The position numbers were made by a program, and so were the translations under genes. Shown here piece after piece: positions 32,263 through 42,117 of a stretch of 64,000 nt of DNA; positions within the stretch are counted from its first letter, which is position 1; each line of letters opens with the position of its first letter. Below the pieces are notes generated by a model, which was not told the origin of the DNA, made no database searches, and was given only the letters and a program-made list of their open reading frames with translations. Source of the DNA: Desulfosudis oleivorans (GTDB lineage Bacteria; Desulfobacterota; Desulfobacteria; Desulfobacterales; SURF-7). Location: positions 35,678-99,677 of the forward strand of contig DYJD01000027.1 in the NCBI GenBank assembly GCA_020723325.1. Reading direction: 5' to 3'.

Positions 32263-32828
32263 CTTGTCCCCCTTTTACTTTTTTCAGGTTAATGTTGTAT
32301 TTTTGCCGATACGTCCCATACATCACACTCGATCAAACCTGAAAGCTGTTATTGCATAATGTCTGCCAATCCAGAATCAATTCAATCAAAATCCATCGCA
32401 TCATTCTGATAATATATGTAATATGTTTTTTATTTCCTTCCTCCTCTTTATTGAGAGATGGCCTTCAGCAAAAGAAAGAGCGTGAACCGCTAAAATATTG
32501 CGCGGTTTTTCTTCTTTGGCATAGGAAGTGCGAATTTTTTTCGCGCTTGATCATGGCAATACTATCCAGCCATCATCAATCCGACTTTGAGTATCGATCA
32601 AACTGTCCCCGCCGTTATCTTGAATCCAAAATTGAATGAGAATAAGGAATGTCCGACAGACCGGAACGATGATCAATGCTAAAATATGGTATATATTTTG
32701 CTTTGATTTGGGTTTCATCGCTGCCGGATTAAAGTTTCATTTCCGAAAAAAAGAACAGTCTTGACATGCTGTTTATGAAGTAAAAAACAAAATTCTTAAC
32801 AAATTAAAAATTTTCAGGAGGAGATCAG
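32263..32828. other. Gene-free stretch upstream of the lipoprotein gene
   Basis: No gene, repeat or strong hairpin is visible. A TTGACA at about 32762 could be a -35 box for the lipoprotein gene, but no good -10 follows at normal spacing. Small frames here have no ribosome sites. Confidence 0.4.
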
Positions 32829-32960
32829 ATGAAAAAAATGATCAGCATGGTATTGATTGCGGTAGTACTGGCTTTGGGATCACTCGGTTGTGCGACGGTT
32901 TCTGATGACGACCATGGGCAGAGTCATCAAGGCCATTCCTCAGGGGGCGGCTGTCATTAA
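32829..32960 (+). CDS. Small His-rich lipoprotein
   Basis: A 43-residue protein with CAGGAGGAG seven or more bases before the ATG. The N-terminal MKKMISMVLIAVVLALGSLG precedes a cysteine that would be lipidated (lipobox SLGC, an acceptable variant). The mature 23 residues end SHQGHSSGGGCH, with four histidines and a second cysteine, suggesting metal binding at the membrane surface. It is too short for usual gene-length cutoffs but has all the marks of a gene. It lies upstream of the Cus-type operon in the same direction. Confidence 0.6.
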   Translation: MKKMISMVLIAVVLALGSLGCATVSDDDHGQSHQGHSSGGGCH

Positions 32961-33208
32961 ATATGGGCCTTGGCCGTAGCTGTGTCGCTGTCTGGTCTAT
33001 TATTAAAAAATGGATTGCGTTTTTTTTCGATAAATGCAACTATAGCGAATAAATAATTCTTTACAGCATCTTAACAAAGCACACCCCGGCAAAAATCCTG
33101 GAATAAATTCGATTTGGTATGCATATTGCTGTCGTGGTTATCGAAGGCTGCATAACTTCTGGAATGAAATGATAATGATTCGGAATGGAAAGGACAATGG
33201 AGTCAGTC

Positions 33209-34582
33209 ATGCGGTCATTTGAGCGGAACCAAACATCGCCGCGGCGCTGTGGGGCGGGCGCATGCTATTATTTACCTGCGATTTTGCTCAGCATAATGCT
33301 GGTTTGCCCGACAAGCGCCGCCGAACAGGACCTGAAAGTCTTGGAGGAGAGGCTTGTCATTGGACCGGGTCTTGCCGATGTTGTGGAGTACGCCTATCAA
33401 GCCGGCCCGAAGATCAGCGCCGGGAAAGCGGGCTGGCGGGAATCCCTGGAGCGCTATCGGGTTACCAGCGCCTATCCTGATCCGCGTTTGACAGCCACCT
33501 ACTGGCCGGATTCGGTTCCTGACGATTTGTTTATGCGAAAATATGAGCTGATGCTTTCCCAGGAGATACCTTTTCCAGGAAAGCTTGGCGCGGCCGGAGA
33601 AGTGACCAGGATCGAAGCCCGGGCCGGCCGTATCAACCTGGACCGGGCCGTGCGGGACACGGTCACGGCCGTACGGGAGTCCTATCATGAATTGGCGTAT
33701 ATCCGTTCAGCCAAAAGGATTGCCGAGCAGAACCGGAAACTGATCGATGAACTGCGCGCCCTTTCGGAAACCACTTATGCCAAGGAGCGCGGCACGCTGT
33801 TGGATGTGCTCAAGGCTCAATCCCAGGCGGCCCAAAACGGCTATGATGCGCTCCTGCTAGGTGAGTTGGAGGAAACCGAGACCGCGCGTTTGAATAGCCT
33901 GCTTGATCGCGAACCCCGGGCAACCATCGGGCCTTTGGCCGAAGATACACCGCAACCCATAGCTTTTACAATAGAAGAGCTGTATTCCCTGGGGGAAAAG
34001 AACCGGGAGGAAGTGCGCCTTTCGCAAGCGGAGATGGAAAAAGCCAAAGCCGAGGAAAGGATGGCCCGCTATGAATCCTACCCGGATTTCATGATCGGCT
34101 TGTTGTACGAATCCAACCAGCCCGAGGATTTGCGTGCTTCAAGGGAAGACATGGTGGGCGTACAGTTCGGGCTGACTCTGCCCTTGTGGTATGATAAAAA
34201 CACGGGCCGGCGCGCGGCCGCCGGAGCCGCGGTCGCCAAGGCCGAGGCCATGACCCGCACCGAGCTAAACGACACCCGCGCTATGGTACGGGAAACCCTT
34301 TTCCGGCTGCAGAATGCCTACAGATTGATGACGCTGTACAAAGACCAGCTTATTCCCCAGGCTTATCGCTCCATGGAAACCGCTGAAACCTGGACCCGCC
34401 AGGGCAGCGGCAGCCTGTCAAATTATCTCGAGGCCCGGTCGGTCTGGTATAATTTCCAACTGGCCCTGGCCCGGGCCACGGCGGATTACGGCATTTATCT
34501 GGCCCGCCTGGAAAGCCTGGCCGGACAGGGTTTGACCAGGAAGGAACCTCCTGCAGCCAAATCAGAGGAGGTCAGCCCATGA
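33209..34582 (+). CDS. Outer-membrane efflux factor (CusC/TolC family)
   Basis: A 457-residue protein of the TolC-like outer-membrane factor family, forming the exit duct of a tripartite metal pump. A signal-peptide-like segment (YYLPAILLSIMLVCPTSA) precedes long coiled-coil helices (for example ELRALSETTYAKERGTLLDV) and the two repeated halves of OEP proteins. Among three in-frame ATGs (33185, 33197, 33209) only 33209 has a well-spaced GGAG (33199-33202). Its stop overlaps the next start (ATGA). It is the first gene of the Cus-type operon. No N-terminal Cys lipobox is seen, unlike E. coli CusC. Confidence 0.82.
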   Translation: MRSFERNQTSPRRCGAGACYYLPAILLSIMLVCPTSAAEQDLKVLEERLVIGPGLADVVEYAYQAGPKISAGKAGWRESLERYRVTSAYPDPRLTATYWPDSVPDDLFMRKYELMLSQEIPFPGKLGAAGEVTRIEARAGRINLDRAVRDTVTAVRESYHELAYIRSAKRIAEQNRKLIDELRALSETTYAKERGTLLDVLKAQSQAAQNGYDALLLGELEETETARLNSLLDREPRATIGPLAEDTPQPIAFTIEELYSLGEKNREEVRLSQAEMEKAKAEERMARYESYPDFMIGLLYESNQPEDLRASREDMVGVQFGLTLPLWYDKNTGRRAAAGAAVAKAEAMTRTELNDTRAMVRETLFRLQNAYRLMTLYKDQLIPQAYRSMETAETWTRQGSGSLSNYLEARSVWYNFQLALARATADYGIYLARLESLAGQGLTRKEPPAAKSEEVSP

Positions 34583-36315
34583 AAGCAATTTCCGATTCCG
34601 CTCAATCATTCGTCACATCGCCTTTTGCTCTTAATTTGAAGTCTAGTTTTAATATTACTTTCCGACGTCCAAAAAGAGTTCTAACCCAAGCTAGTGATGA
34701 AGATTATGAGCAAGAGCAAGAGCAAGAAAAAGCAACAATTTTTGATTTTTTGAAAATGAGCATGAAGCCCTTGCTTATAATTTTATTTTCCCCATTATTA
34801 CTGGCGGCCTGTTCCGGCTCAAAAGCGGCGCAAGAGGAGATCGACGGTTACCTCCCCCCTGCGGTTTATCAGGCCGCCCAGGCCGCACCTCCTGCTGCAG
34901 AATCATCTAATGGCGATACCTTTAATACCGATTTCTCAAAGCAGCGCCAAAAACTTCTCCAAATAAAGCAGGCAGCGGAAAGCGCTCTGGATCATCCGGA
35001 TACACAGAACAGCTTTTATACCCCGGATGCCGGCCGGCTGGAAGCCTTGGCGCCGGCCATCAATGACCCGGCCGCGGCCCAAAAACTGCTTTCCAATGAT
35101 TTTTCCCTGGCGGATCTCGAGATCCTGACCTGGGGCCGCAACCCCATGCTGAAAAGCGCCGCGAATAATTTTCACGCCGCCTTGGAAGCCTATGACCAGG
35201 TCGCCAACCTGGATGATATCCTCGCGCAATACACCGCCTTTACCGCCGGGTCCATGACCGGGGTGGGGCCGGCAGGGAATATGGGCGGCATCGATAAACT
35301 TTTCCCGTTTCCCGGAATCACCGCCCTAAAAGGCGATATTGCCAAGGTGGAAACCATGATCGCCCGCGAGGATCTGGAAATCGTCCGGCGCACAATCATC
35401 ACCGAGGCCCGCAAACTTTATTGGGAATTGTATTACAATCGTAAAGCCCGGGCGACTACTTCTGATAGTATCACGGTTCTGGACGGGTTTGAAGCTTCGG
35501 TCCAGCAGCGTTACGCCGGCGGTCAGATCCCTTTGCGCGAGCTTGTCATGCTGCGCATCCGCAAAGAGAAACTAAAAGAAAAACTGATTACATTGACGGA
35601 GAACGGCCGCAGCCTGGATTCACGTTTCAAAGCATTGCTGTTGTTGCCGGATGAAGCCGTGATGGGATCACCCCAAGGCCATGAGATCCATCCGGCCTTG
35701 CCGGATCTTGCCAAGCTGAATGAACTCGCCCTGACCCATGCTCAGGAATTGATCCGCATGGGCAGCATGATCAACCGCATGGAGTTGATGATCGAAATGG
35801 GTGAGACCGAGATTTATCCCGGTTTTTCCCAAAACTATAGCCTTACCGAAAACCGGGCCGTGACCACAGCCGGCACCGGCAGAATGGATACGGCTTTTCA
35901 GACCAATGTACCGGCCGGAGCAGGCGCCGGCCAGCCCAAGATGCCCTTCATGGGTTTGTCCGAGGCCTATCTGCGGGAGACTAGAAGGCGTCTTAATGGA
36001 TTGCGGCAGGAATTGGCGGGACTTACGGCGGAAACCGCGGCAAAGGTCCGGGAAGGCTGGGTTGCGGCGGATCAGGCGCGCCGGGAAGATCTGCTGTACC
36101 GGGAAAAATTGTCCGAACTGGCGCGCGTCAACTTCCGTACCGCCGGCCGGGCCTATGAAAGCGGCGAAATTTCCTTCGGCGACGCGTTGGAGGCTCTGAT
36201 GCTGGAACTTGCGACCAAACTGGCCGCGGAAAGACGCAAGGCGGATCGGGGGATAACAACGGCGGCTCTTAAAGCAACGGTCGGTTTTTCATGGCCGGAA
36301 AAGCAGGAAGGATAG
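34579..36315 (+). CDS. Second outer-membrane efflux lipoprotein (TolC-like)
   Basis: A 578-residue frame. Residues about 62-76 (SMKPLLIILFSPLLLAAC) are a lipoprotein signal with lipobox LAAC, and the rest is helical OEP-like sequence (VRRTIITEARKLYWELYYNR, then ASVQQRYAGGQIPLRELVML). The first ~60 residues are unusual, with a hexanucleotide-repeat tract coding EDYEQEQEQEKA. The ATG at 34579 overlaps the previous stop and has AGGAGG, but a start near 34755 (MSMKPLL) would give a normal lipoprotein. The upstream part looks like an inserted or leader segment. Two consecutive outer-membrane factors in one operon are unusual. Confidence 0.75.
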   Translation: MKAISDSAQSFVTSPFALNLKSSFNITFRRPKRVLTQASDEDYEQEQEQEKATIFDFLKMSMKPLLIILFSPLLLAACSGSKAAQEEIDGYLPPAVYQAAQAAPPAAESSNGDTFNTDFSKQRQKLLQIKQAAESALDHPDTQNSFYTPDAGRLEALAPAINDPAAAQKLLSNDFSLADLEILTWGRNPMLKSAANNFHAALEAYDQVANLDDILAQYTAFTAGSMTGVGPAGNMGGIDKLFPFPGITALKGDIAKVETMIAREDLEIVRRTIITEARKLYWELYYNRKARATTSDSITVLDGFEASVQQRYAGGQIPLRELVMLRIRKEKLKEKLITLTENGRSLDSRFKALLLLPDEAVMGSPQGHEIHPALPDLAKLNELALTHAQELIRMGSMINRMELMIEMGETEIYPGFSQNYSLTENRAVTTAGTGRMDTAFQTNVPAGAGAGQPKMPFMGLSEAYLRETRRRLNGLRQELAGLTAETAAKVREGWVAADQARREDLLYREKLSELARVNFRTAGRAYESGEISFGDALEALMLELATKLAAERRKADRGITTAALKATVGFSWPEKQEG

Positions 36316-36324
36316 GTGGCGCGC

Positions 36325-37698
36325 ATGTCGGATTCCACATTCCGTGATTATTTCAATCGATATCCGCTGAGAACGCGGGTAATTCTTGTTATGGTAGTCC
36401 TTGTCCTGGCCGGCGGGATCTATTTTTTGCTGAAGCCAATCGGCAAAGGCGCTGGAACGCAAACAGCTTCCAGTCAAAAATCCGGGGAACGCAAGATTTT
36501 ATTCTACCGCAATCCCATGAATCCCGCCATCACTTCACCCACGCCGGCCAAGGACGAAATGGGCATGGACTACATTCCGGTCTACGAGGATGAAGGCAAT
36601 GCTCCCAAAAAGACCATGGCCCAGGAAGTGGACGACTTTTTCAGCGACCAGGCGGCGGGTGCCGGTCAAGGCGGAGTGGAAGGACTCGCCCCCATCACAC
36701 TGACCCAGGCCGGCATTGAAGCGGCCGGCGTGCTGACCGCACCGGTGACATCGGAAAATTTTGAGCAGCAAATCCGCACTGTGGGAAGAGTCATGGCCGA
36801 TGAAACCAGGGTGCGCAAAGTGCCGACCCGGGTCAGCGGCTGGGTGGAAAAAGTGCATGTGCAATCCGCCGGCCAAATGGTGCAGCAAGGGGAGCCGATT
36901 CTGACCCTCTATTCCCCGGAGTTGCTGTCAAGCCAGGAGGAATACATTCAAGCCCTGGCCATGGCGGAAAAGATGGCGGCATCCTCCGACCCGGAAACCC
37001 GTAAATCCGGTGAGGAATTGCGGCATTCTGCCGGCCAGCGCTTGAAGTTGTTCGATGTTCCCGAAGCTTTTGTCGCCGAACTCCAAAAAAAGCGCAAACC
37101 CCGGCGGGCCGTCACCTTGACAGCGCCCATCTCCGGTTTTGTCATGGTCAAAGAGGTTTTGGAAGGCCAGAAGGTGGAACCCGGCATGATTTTTTTTGTC
37201 ATCAGCGATCTGAGTCATATCTGGGTGGAAGCCGACTTTTATGAATATGAAGGCAAGGGATTGAAGCCTGGGCAGGAGGCCGTGGTTTCCTCCGCCTATG
37301 ATCCCGCCCTAGAAATGAAGGGCAAGGTGGCGTTGGTATATCCCTACCTGAATCCGGAGAGCCGGACCATCAAGGCCCGTTTGGAGTTTGCCAACAGCGA
37401 CTTGAAGTTGAAACCGGATATGTACGTGGATGTAAGCCTTCGGCTTGATCACGGCCGGAGTGTGCAGGTTCCGGAATCGGCGGTTCTGGATTCCGGGCCG
37501 CGCAAGGTGGTTTTCGTGTACCTGGGCAACGGACGTTTTGAGCCCCGGGAAGTCAGAGTAGGCGTGAGGAGTCACGGCCAAGTTCAGATTCTGGAAGGCG
37601 TGGCCGAAGGCGAGCAGACGGCCGTCAAGGCCAATTTTCTGCTTGATTCGGAATCGCGCTTGCAGGCGCTGATTCAGGGGGCGATGAAGAAGAAATAA
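36325..37698 (+). CDS. cusB: Periplasmic adaptor (membrane fusion protein), CusB-like
   Basis: A 457-residue adaptor linking the RND pump to the outer-membrane duct. An N-terminal membrane anchor (VILVMVVLVLAGGIYFLLKP) is followed by the short heavy-metal-binding motif region YRNPMNPAITSPTPAKDEMG then MDYIPVY, typical of CusB-type proteins. Barrel/lipoyl segments follow (GWVEKVHVQSAGQMVQQGEP, APISGFVMVKEVLEGQKVEP). The ATG at 36325 with GGTGG is preferred over GTG 36316. The NPMNP/MGMDY motif and the RND partner point to Cu(I)/Ag(I). It lies nine bases after the second outer-membrane factor gene. Confidence 0.88.
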   Translation: MSDSTFRDYFNRYPLRTRVILVMVVLVLAGGIYFLLKPIGKGAGTQTASSQKSGERKILFYRNPMNPAITSPTPAKDEMGMDYIPVYEDEGNAPKKTMAQEVDDFFSDQAAGAGQGGVEGLAPITLTQAGIEAAGVLTAPVTSENFEQQIRTVGRVMADETRVRKVPTRVSGWVEKVHVQSAGQMVQQGEPILTLYSPELLSSQEEYIQALAMAEKMAASSDPETRKSGEELRHSAGQRLKLFDVPEAFVAELQKKRKPRRAVTLTAPISGFVMVKEVLEGQKVEPGMIFFVISDLSHIWVEADFYEYEGKGLKPGQEAVVSSAYDPALEMKGKVALVYPYLNPESRTIKARLEFANSDLKLKPDMYVDVSLRLDHGRSVQVPESAVLDSGPRKVVFVYLGNGRFEPREVRVGVRSHGQVQILEGVAEGEQTAVKANFLLDSESRLQALIQGAMKKK

Positions 37699-37787
37699 GT
37701 CAGAAGACAGAAGTAATTTGGAAGCATCCTTAAATGTTCTGACTCCTGGATTCTGAATTCTTACAATAAATAATAAGAGCGCAGCAC

Positions 37788-40700
37788 ATGATTCAAAAAA
37801 TTATCGACTTTTCCGGCCGTAACCGTTTTCTGGTGCTCCTGCTCATGTTGGCAGTGGGCGGGATCTCGGTCTATATCCTGAAGAACATTCGGCTGGATGC
37901 TTTGCCGGATTTGTCCGACACCCAGGTGATCATTTTTTCGCGCTGGGACCGTTCACCGGATATCATCGAGGATCAGTTGACCTATCCCATTGTCACGGCC
38001 CTTTTGGGCGCGCCCCATGTCAAGGCCATCCGCGGTTTTTCGGATTTCGGCTTTTCCTATGTTTACGTGATTTTTGAGGACGGCACGGACATTTATTGGG
38101 CCAGGTCGCGAGTGCTGGAATATCTTTCCAAGATCCAGTCGCGCCTGCCCCAGGGGATTGCCACTGAACTAGGGCCGGATGCCACGGGGGTGGGCTGGGT
38201 GTTCCAATACGCCCTGGTGGATGATTCCAAAACCCATTCCCTGGAAGCATTGCGCTCCTTTCAGGATTGGACCCTGCGCTACGCCTTGCAGGCCGTGCCC
38301 GGCGTGGCGGAGGTGGCCTCCATCGGCGGTTTTGTAAAACAGTACCAGATCACCGTGGACCCCAATCGCCTGGCGGCTTTTGATCTACCCCTGGACAAGG
38401 TTATTGAAGCGGTGCGTTCCTCCAATAACGAAGTCGGCGGCCGCCTGTTGGAATTGAGCGGCAGGGAGTACATGGTGAGGGGCAGGGGCTATAGCCGGCA
38501 GTTGTCGGATTTTGAGAGTATCGTGGTGAAGACTACGCCGGGGGGCGTGCCGGTGCGGCTGAAGGACATCGCCCGGGTGGAATTCGGCCCGGAAATCCGG
38601 CGTGGAGTCGCTGATCTGGACGGCACCGGCGATACCGTGGGCGGCATCGTGGTCATGCGCCACGGCGAAAACGCCATGAACGTCATCCAGCGGGTAAAGA
38701 CCCGGCTGCAGGAGCTGGAGTCGTCCCTGCCAAAGGGGGTGCGCTTCGTCACCACCTATGACCGCTCGGATCTGATCGAGCGCGCCCTGAACACCCTGCG
38801 CCATGAACTGGTGGTGGAGATGATCATCGTCTCCCTGGTGATCCTGCTGTTTCTCTGGCACATCCCTTCCGCCATCGTGCCCATCATCACCATTCCGGTG
38901 TCGGTTCTTTTCGCGTTCATTCCCATGTATTATTTCGGGGTCACGGTGAACATCATGTCCCTGGCGGGCATCGCCATCTCCATCGGTGTGCTGGTGGACG
39001 GCGCCATTGTGGAAGTGGAAAACGCCTATAACAAGATCTACCATTGGCAGGCCGACGGCCGCAAAGGCGATTTCTTCGATGTACGCCTCGATGCCCTAAA
39101 AGAAGTCGGACCATCGGTGTTTTTCTCCCTGCTGGTCATTGCCGTGGCCTTTCTGCCGGTCTTTGCCCTGGTGGATCAGGAAGGTCGCCTGTTCAAGCCC
39201 CTGGCCTATTCCAAAAACCTGGCCATGGCCATCGCCGCCATTCTGGCCGTGACCCTGGACCCGGCCATGCGCATGCTTTTCGCCCGCATCGATGCGTTCA
39301 GCTTCCGGCCCAAATGGCTGGCCCGCCTGGCCACCCATACCCTGGTGGGAACTTATTATCCGGAAGAGAAGCATCCCATCAGCCGGGCCATTTTCAAAAT
39401 ATACGAGCCGGCCTGCCGGATGGTGCTGCGCCATCCCAGGACTGTAATTCTGATATCAATGGCGCTCGTGGCCGTCAGCATCCCGGTGTATTTCTTGCTG
39501 GGATCGGAATTCATGCCGCCTTTGCGGGAAGGAACACTGCTGTTCATGCCCACCACCCTGCCGGGCATTTCCGTTGCGGAGACCCATCGTATCCTGCAGA
39601 TCCAGGATAAAATCCTGCGCACTTTTCCGGAAGTGGAGCGGGTTTTCGGCAAGGCCGGCAGGGCGGATACATCCACCGATCCAGCGCCCTTTTCCATGAT
39701 GGAAACCACCATTGTGCTGAAACCGGAAAAGGAGTGGCGGGAAAAGCAGCGCTGGTACTCGTCCTTTACGCCGGAATTCCTGAAGTCCATCCTGCGCCCG
39801 CTCTGGCCCGACCGGATTTCCTATGAGGAACTGCTGGCGGAAATGGATGAACAACTGACCATTCCGGGTGTCACCAGTCGCGGGGCCATGACCATGCCCA
39901 TCAAGGCGCGCATCGACATGCTCACCACCGGCGTGCGCAGCCCGGTGGGCATCAAGATTTTCGGCGCGGATTTGAAGGAGATCGAGCGCATCGGTGAAAA
40001 TTTGGAAATGATCCTGAAAGAGGTTTCCGGCACCAGCAGTGTCTTTGCCGAGCGCACGGCCAGCGGTTATTTCATCGATTTCGAACCCAGACGGGAGCAA
40101 TTGGCCCGTTACGGACTGACCATCGGCCAGTTGCAGACCGTCATCATGAGCGCTGTGGGCGGGGAAAACATCACCACCAGTATCGAAGGCCGGGAACGCT
40201 ATCCGGTGAACCTGCGCTACCCTAGGGAATTGCGCAGCGACATGGAGACCTTGCGGCGGGTGCTGGTGTCCACGGAAGGCGGCGCCCAGGTGCCGTTGGG
40301 ACAGCTCGCGGACATCCGCCTGGTGCAGGGGCCTTCCATGCTGCGCAATGAGAACGGTTTTCTTTCCGGCTATGTGTATGTGTATATGACCGGCCGGGAT
40401 ATCGGCGGTTATGTGGAGGAAGCCAAGCAAAGAGTCGCGGAAAAGCTCAGTCTGCCCACGGGCTATTCCCTGCAATGGAGTGGTCAGTATGAAAACATGC
40501 TGCGCGTCAAGGAACGGATGAAGGTCATTATTCCGATCACATTGGTGCTGATTTTCATCCTGCTGTTCGCCAACACCCGCTCGGTGGTCAAGGCCCTGAT
40601 CGTCATGCTGGCCGTGCCCTTTTCCGCCATCGGCGCCATTTGGCTGTTTTATTTTTTGAACTACAACGTTTCCATCGCCGCCTGGGTGGGCATGATCGCC

Positions 40701-41051
40701 CTGTTGGGTCTGGATGCGGAAACCGGGGTTTTCATGCTGCTGTTTTTGGAGCTTTCCTATGAGGAGGCCCAAAAACGGGGACAGCTCGGCACCCTTCCGG
40801 AACTGGACGAAGCCATCATCCACGGTGCGGTGAAACGGGCGCGGCCCAAGCTGATGACCGTCTGCGCGGCATTTATGGGCCTGTTGCCCATCATGTGGTC
40901 CACCTCCGCCGGCGCCGACGTGATGAAGCGCATCGCCGCGCCCATGATCGGCGGGCTGGTGACCTCGTTTGTCTTGGAACTGCTGGTCTATCCGGCGATT
41001 TTTAAACTATGGAAGCAACGCAATTACGCAATAAAAGGAGAAGAAACATGA
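37788..41051 (+). CDS. cusA: Heavy-metal RND efflux pump, CusA-type (Cu/Ag)
   Basis: A 1087-residue inner-membrane proton/metal antiporter of the HME-RND family with 12 predicted membrane helices and two large periplasmic loops. CusA-type signatures include RLDALPDLSDTQVIIFSRW, AMTMPIKARIDMLTTGVRSP and the closing GADVMKRIAAPMIGG. The Met-containing TMPIKARIDM block is characteristic of monovalent-metal (Cu/Ag) pumps, in contrast to the SQPIALRVNELISG of the Czc-type pump at 50204. An ~90-base gap separates it from the adaptor gene. Its stop overlaps the start of the next gene. The length is normal and no break is seen. Confidence 0.93.
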   Translation: MIQKIIDFSGRNRFLVLLLMLAVGGISVYILKNIRLDALPDLSDTQVIIFSRWDRSPDIIEDQLTYPIVTALLGAPHVKAIRGFSDFGFSYVYVIFEDGTDIYWARSRVLEYLSKIQSRLPQGIATELGPDATGVGWVFQYALVDDSKTHSLEALRSFQDWTLRYALQAVPGVAEVASIGGFVKQYQITVDPNRLAAFDLPLDKVIEAVRSSNNEVGGRLLELSGREYMVRGRGYSRQLSDFESIVVKTTPGGVPVRLKDIARVEFGPEIRRGVADLDGTGDTVGGIVVMRHGENAMNVIQRVKTRLQELESSLPKGVRFVTTYDRSDLIERALNTLRHELVVEMIIVSLVILLFLWHIPSAIVPIITIPVSVLFAFIPMYYFGVTVNIMSLAGIAISIGVLVDGAIVEVENAYNKIYHWQADGRKGDFFDVRLDALKEVGPSVFFSLLVIAVAFLPVFALVDQEGRLFKPLAYSKNLAMAIAAILAVTLDPAMRMLFARIDAFSFRPKWLARLATHTLVGTYYPEEKHPISRAIFKIYEPACRMVLRHPRTVILISMALVAVSIPVYFLLGSEFMPPLREGTLLFMPTTLPGISVAETHRILQIQDKILRTFPEVERVFGKAGRADTSTDPAPFSMMETTIVLKPEKEWREKQRWYSSFTPEFLKSILRPLWPDRISYEELLAEMDEQLTIPGVTSRGAMTMPIKARIDMLTTGVRSPVGIKIFGADLKEIERIGENLEMILKEVSGTSSVFAERTASGYFIDFEPRREQLARYGLTIGQLQTVIMSAVGGENITTSIEGRERYPVNLRYPRELRSDMETLRRVLVSTEGGAQVPLGQLADIRLVQGPSMLRNENGFLSGYVYVYMTGRDIGGYVEEAKQRVAEKLSLPTGYSLQWSGQYENMLRVKERMKVIIPITLVLIFILLFANTRSVVKALIVMLAVPFSAIGAIWLFYFLNYNVSIAAWVGMIALLGLDAETGVFMLLFLELSYEEAQKRGQLGTLPELDEAIIHGAVKRARPKLMTVCAAFMGLLPIMWSTSAGADVMKRIAAPMIGGLVTSFVLELLVYPAIFKLWKQRNYAIKGEET

Positions 41052-41554
41052 AATTATTTCGCATCACGTTTATAACCTCAGCAGCCCTGTTTTTGCTTTT
41101 CAATATGACCTGGGCCGCGGATCACAGCGGCCACGGGGGGCACGATCAAAATAAATCCGAGACTAAAAATGATGAGTCCATTGCGGAAAAACAAGTTGAA
41201 GGATTTACTATGGACTACACGCTGTATAGCCTGGAAAAAAGAAATCGGATGATGAAAGCAATGGACGGCATGAAAATGGAAGGCATGGAGATGCACGGGA
41301 TGAGCGCCGGCGCGGACATCACCAATCATTTGATGCTGTTTATCCATGATGCCCAGGGGAAATTGGTTTCGGGCAAGGTCGGCTTTGTTGTAACCGGGCC
41401 GGACGGCAAGGAGTTCAAAACCCTCACCATGGGCATGGGCGGCGGCTACGGCGCGGATGTGAGCCTGAAACAAGCCGGCGAATATACGATCAAGACCAAG
41501 GCGGTGATCGACGGCAAAACCATTACGGATGAGATCAAGTATACCGTGAAATAA
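41048..41554 (+). CDS. Periplasmic His/Met-rich protein of the Cus-type operon
   Basis: A 168-residue protein with AAAAGGAG before an ATG that overlaps the cusA stop (ATGA). A signal peptide (ITFITSAALFLLFNMTWA) leads to a His/Asp-rich start (DHSGHGGHDQN). A Met-rich stretch follows (RMMKAMDGMKMEGMEMHGMS), then a beta-sandwich of about 100 residues (FVVTGPDGKEFKTLTMGMGG, GEYTIKTKAVIDGKTITDE). The coupling and composition suggest a periplasmic Cu/Ag carrier that feeds the pump, analogous in place to CusF but a different fold. It is related to the 30920 protein. Confidence 0.75.
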   Translation: MKLFRITFITSAALFLLFNMTWAADHSGHGGHDQNKSETKNDESIAEKQVEGFTMDYTLYSLEKRNRMMKAMDGMKMEGMEMHGMSAGADITNHLMLFIHDAQGKLVSGKVGFVVTGPDGKEFKTLTMGMGGGYGADVSLKQAGEYTIKTKAVIDGKTITDEIKYTVK

Positions 41555-41721
41555 CAATTAACACCAAGGGATGTTGAAATAACGCTTTCCAGCAAAAGAC
41601 TTTAATTTTTTTTCTACAGCCCGGCGTCGAAACGATGATCAGGACCAACCACCCGCCTCGCTGAGCACGAGCACGATACGTCAGATTAAAATTTTCGACT
41701 TCCGTCACCGCAAATGGACGC

Positions 41722-41977
41722 GGCCCAATATAAGCGTAGCTACCATTTGCCGCAATTTAGGTCAAAAAGACCTAAATTGCGGGCAGAAAACTGAATACGC
41801 ATTTGGCACCAACTACAACGATACGATTAAATTCAAATAGGTTATAGAAAATGCACTTAAATTATGAAAAATGCAAGAATCTATATCATTGTTTCTATTT
41901 ATATGCCAATTAAAACTTATCATATAAATATGTTACACGAACATTGCGGCAAATGGTAGCTACGCTTATATTGGGCC
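41722..41977. mobile_element. 256-bp MITE with perfect 35-bp terminal inverted repeats
   Basis: The left end 41722-41756 starts GGCCCAATATAAGCGTAGCT, and the right end 41943-41977 is its exact reverse complement. The interior has no gene but contains a small hairpin of AATTTAGGTC/GACCTAAATT. Related single ends are at 55533-55567, 59806-59824 and, degenerate, at about 63459-63493. No matching transposase is in the window. The rest of 41555-42117 is empty apart from a half REP (about 41630). Confidence 0.85.
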
Positions 41978-42117
41978 AATATTGGAAGAAATATGTTGCC
42001 ATCCCCAATGCCCTCAGAAGAAAAAAGAGCTTTAAAGTAGAATAAAGCGGCGGGGTACAGGACTGGAGGCGTTCTGGGGGCGGTTTGTGCCTTGCGGGTG
42101 ATTTGGATTCAGCAGGA

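Noticed and set aside
38385..40823. Long His/Gly-rich minus-strand frames across cusA
   Set aside because: They are antisense shadows of the RND pump gene, with no initiation signals.
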